15,727 bases of DNA. Origin: Mycoemilia scoparia. Its lineage: Eukaryota; Kickxellomycota; Kickxellomycetes; Kickxellales; Kickxellaceae. Location of the stretch: the NCBI GenBank assembly GCA_027575805.1, contig JANBPU010000341.1:1-15727 (forward strand), given 5' to 3'. Position numbers and translations under genes: made by a program. Positions 15,666 to 15,727 of this stretch are shown here, one piece after another. Each line of letters starts with the position of its first letter. The stretch's first letter is position 1. The notes beneath the pieces were generated by a model. It had not been told where the DNA came from. It saw only the letters and a list, made by a program, of their open reading frames with translations, and searched no databases.

Positions 15666-15727
15666 AGATAGCAAAAATCAGAATTATGGGTTTCTAATAT
15701 TTTAGTATATTATTCAATATTTCATAT

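Larger units (their letters stand above)
15389..15727. other. 3' flank of the anillin-like gene
   Basis: No gene is seen. The stretch holds an ATT microsatellite, dispersed-repeat copy B and four TTTGCACC-type units. No canonical AATAAA follows the stop closely, so the poly(A) site cannot be placed. Confidence 0.5.

Overview
The window reads as nuclear DNA of a fungus. It is AT-rich, with long non-coding spacers, TATA-like boxes roughly 75-90 bases ahead of start codons, no operons or Shine-Dalgarno sites, trinucleotide microsatellites inside coding regions, and proteins loaded with Ser, Asn, Gln and Gly runs. Two genes can be placed in fungal/eukaryotic families with some assurance: a mitochondrial YqeY/Aim41-type protein and a very large anillin-type C2/PH protein. 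CTG encodes a conserved hydrophobic position of the YqeY domain, so the standard code fits better than the CTG-Ser code. The large genes are intronless as read. A degraded KDZ-like transposase would suit Mucoromycota or another early-diverging group, but I cannot fix the lineage.

Layout. 1-378: AT-rich, with a weak minus-strand frame. 379-1308 (-): 309-residue orphan with a strongly basic tail, possibly of viral nucleocapsid/coat origin (speculative). 1309-4001: 2.7 kb without a convincing gene, but with a 31-base imperfect inverted repeat, a smaller inverted repeat and one copy of a dispersed repeat. 4002-5600 (-): F-box/leucine-rich-repeat protein, 532 residues. 5601-7136: gene-poor, holding a frame-broken transposase-like relic on the minus strand (about 6000-7130). 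7137-8075 (-): 312-residue orphan, probably nuclear. 8076-8855: divergent promoter region shared with the next gene. 8856-9524 (+): Aim41/YqeY protein. 9932-10048 (-): a 38-residue candidate microprotein with its own TATA-like box. 10049-11011: regulatory region with forkhead-like motifs and an ACGCGT box. 11012-15388 (+): 1458-residue anillin-like protein. 15389-15727: tail with an ATT microsatellite, the second copy of the dispersed repeat, and four TTTGCACC-type units at 20-21 base spacing.

The genes do not form one pathway: ubiquitin-ligase adaptor, mitochondrial tRNA-charging-associated factor, cytokinesis scaffold and orphans. The least explained items are the 38-residue ORF, the 309-residue orphan, the transposase relic, the dispersed/inverted repeats, and the anillin protein whose two conserved domains both carry long low-complexity insertions. 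I see no tRNA, rRNA or CRISPR array.
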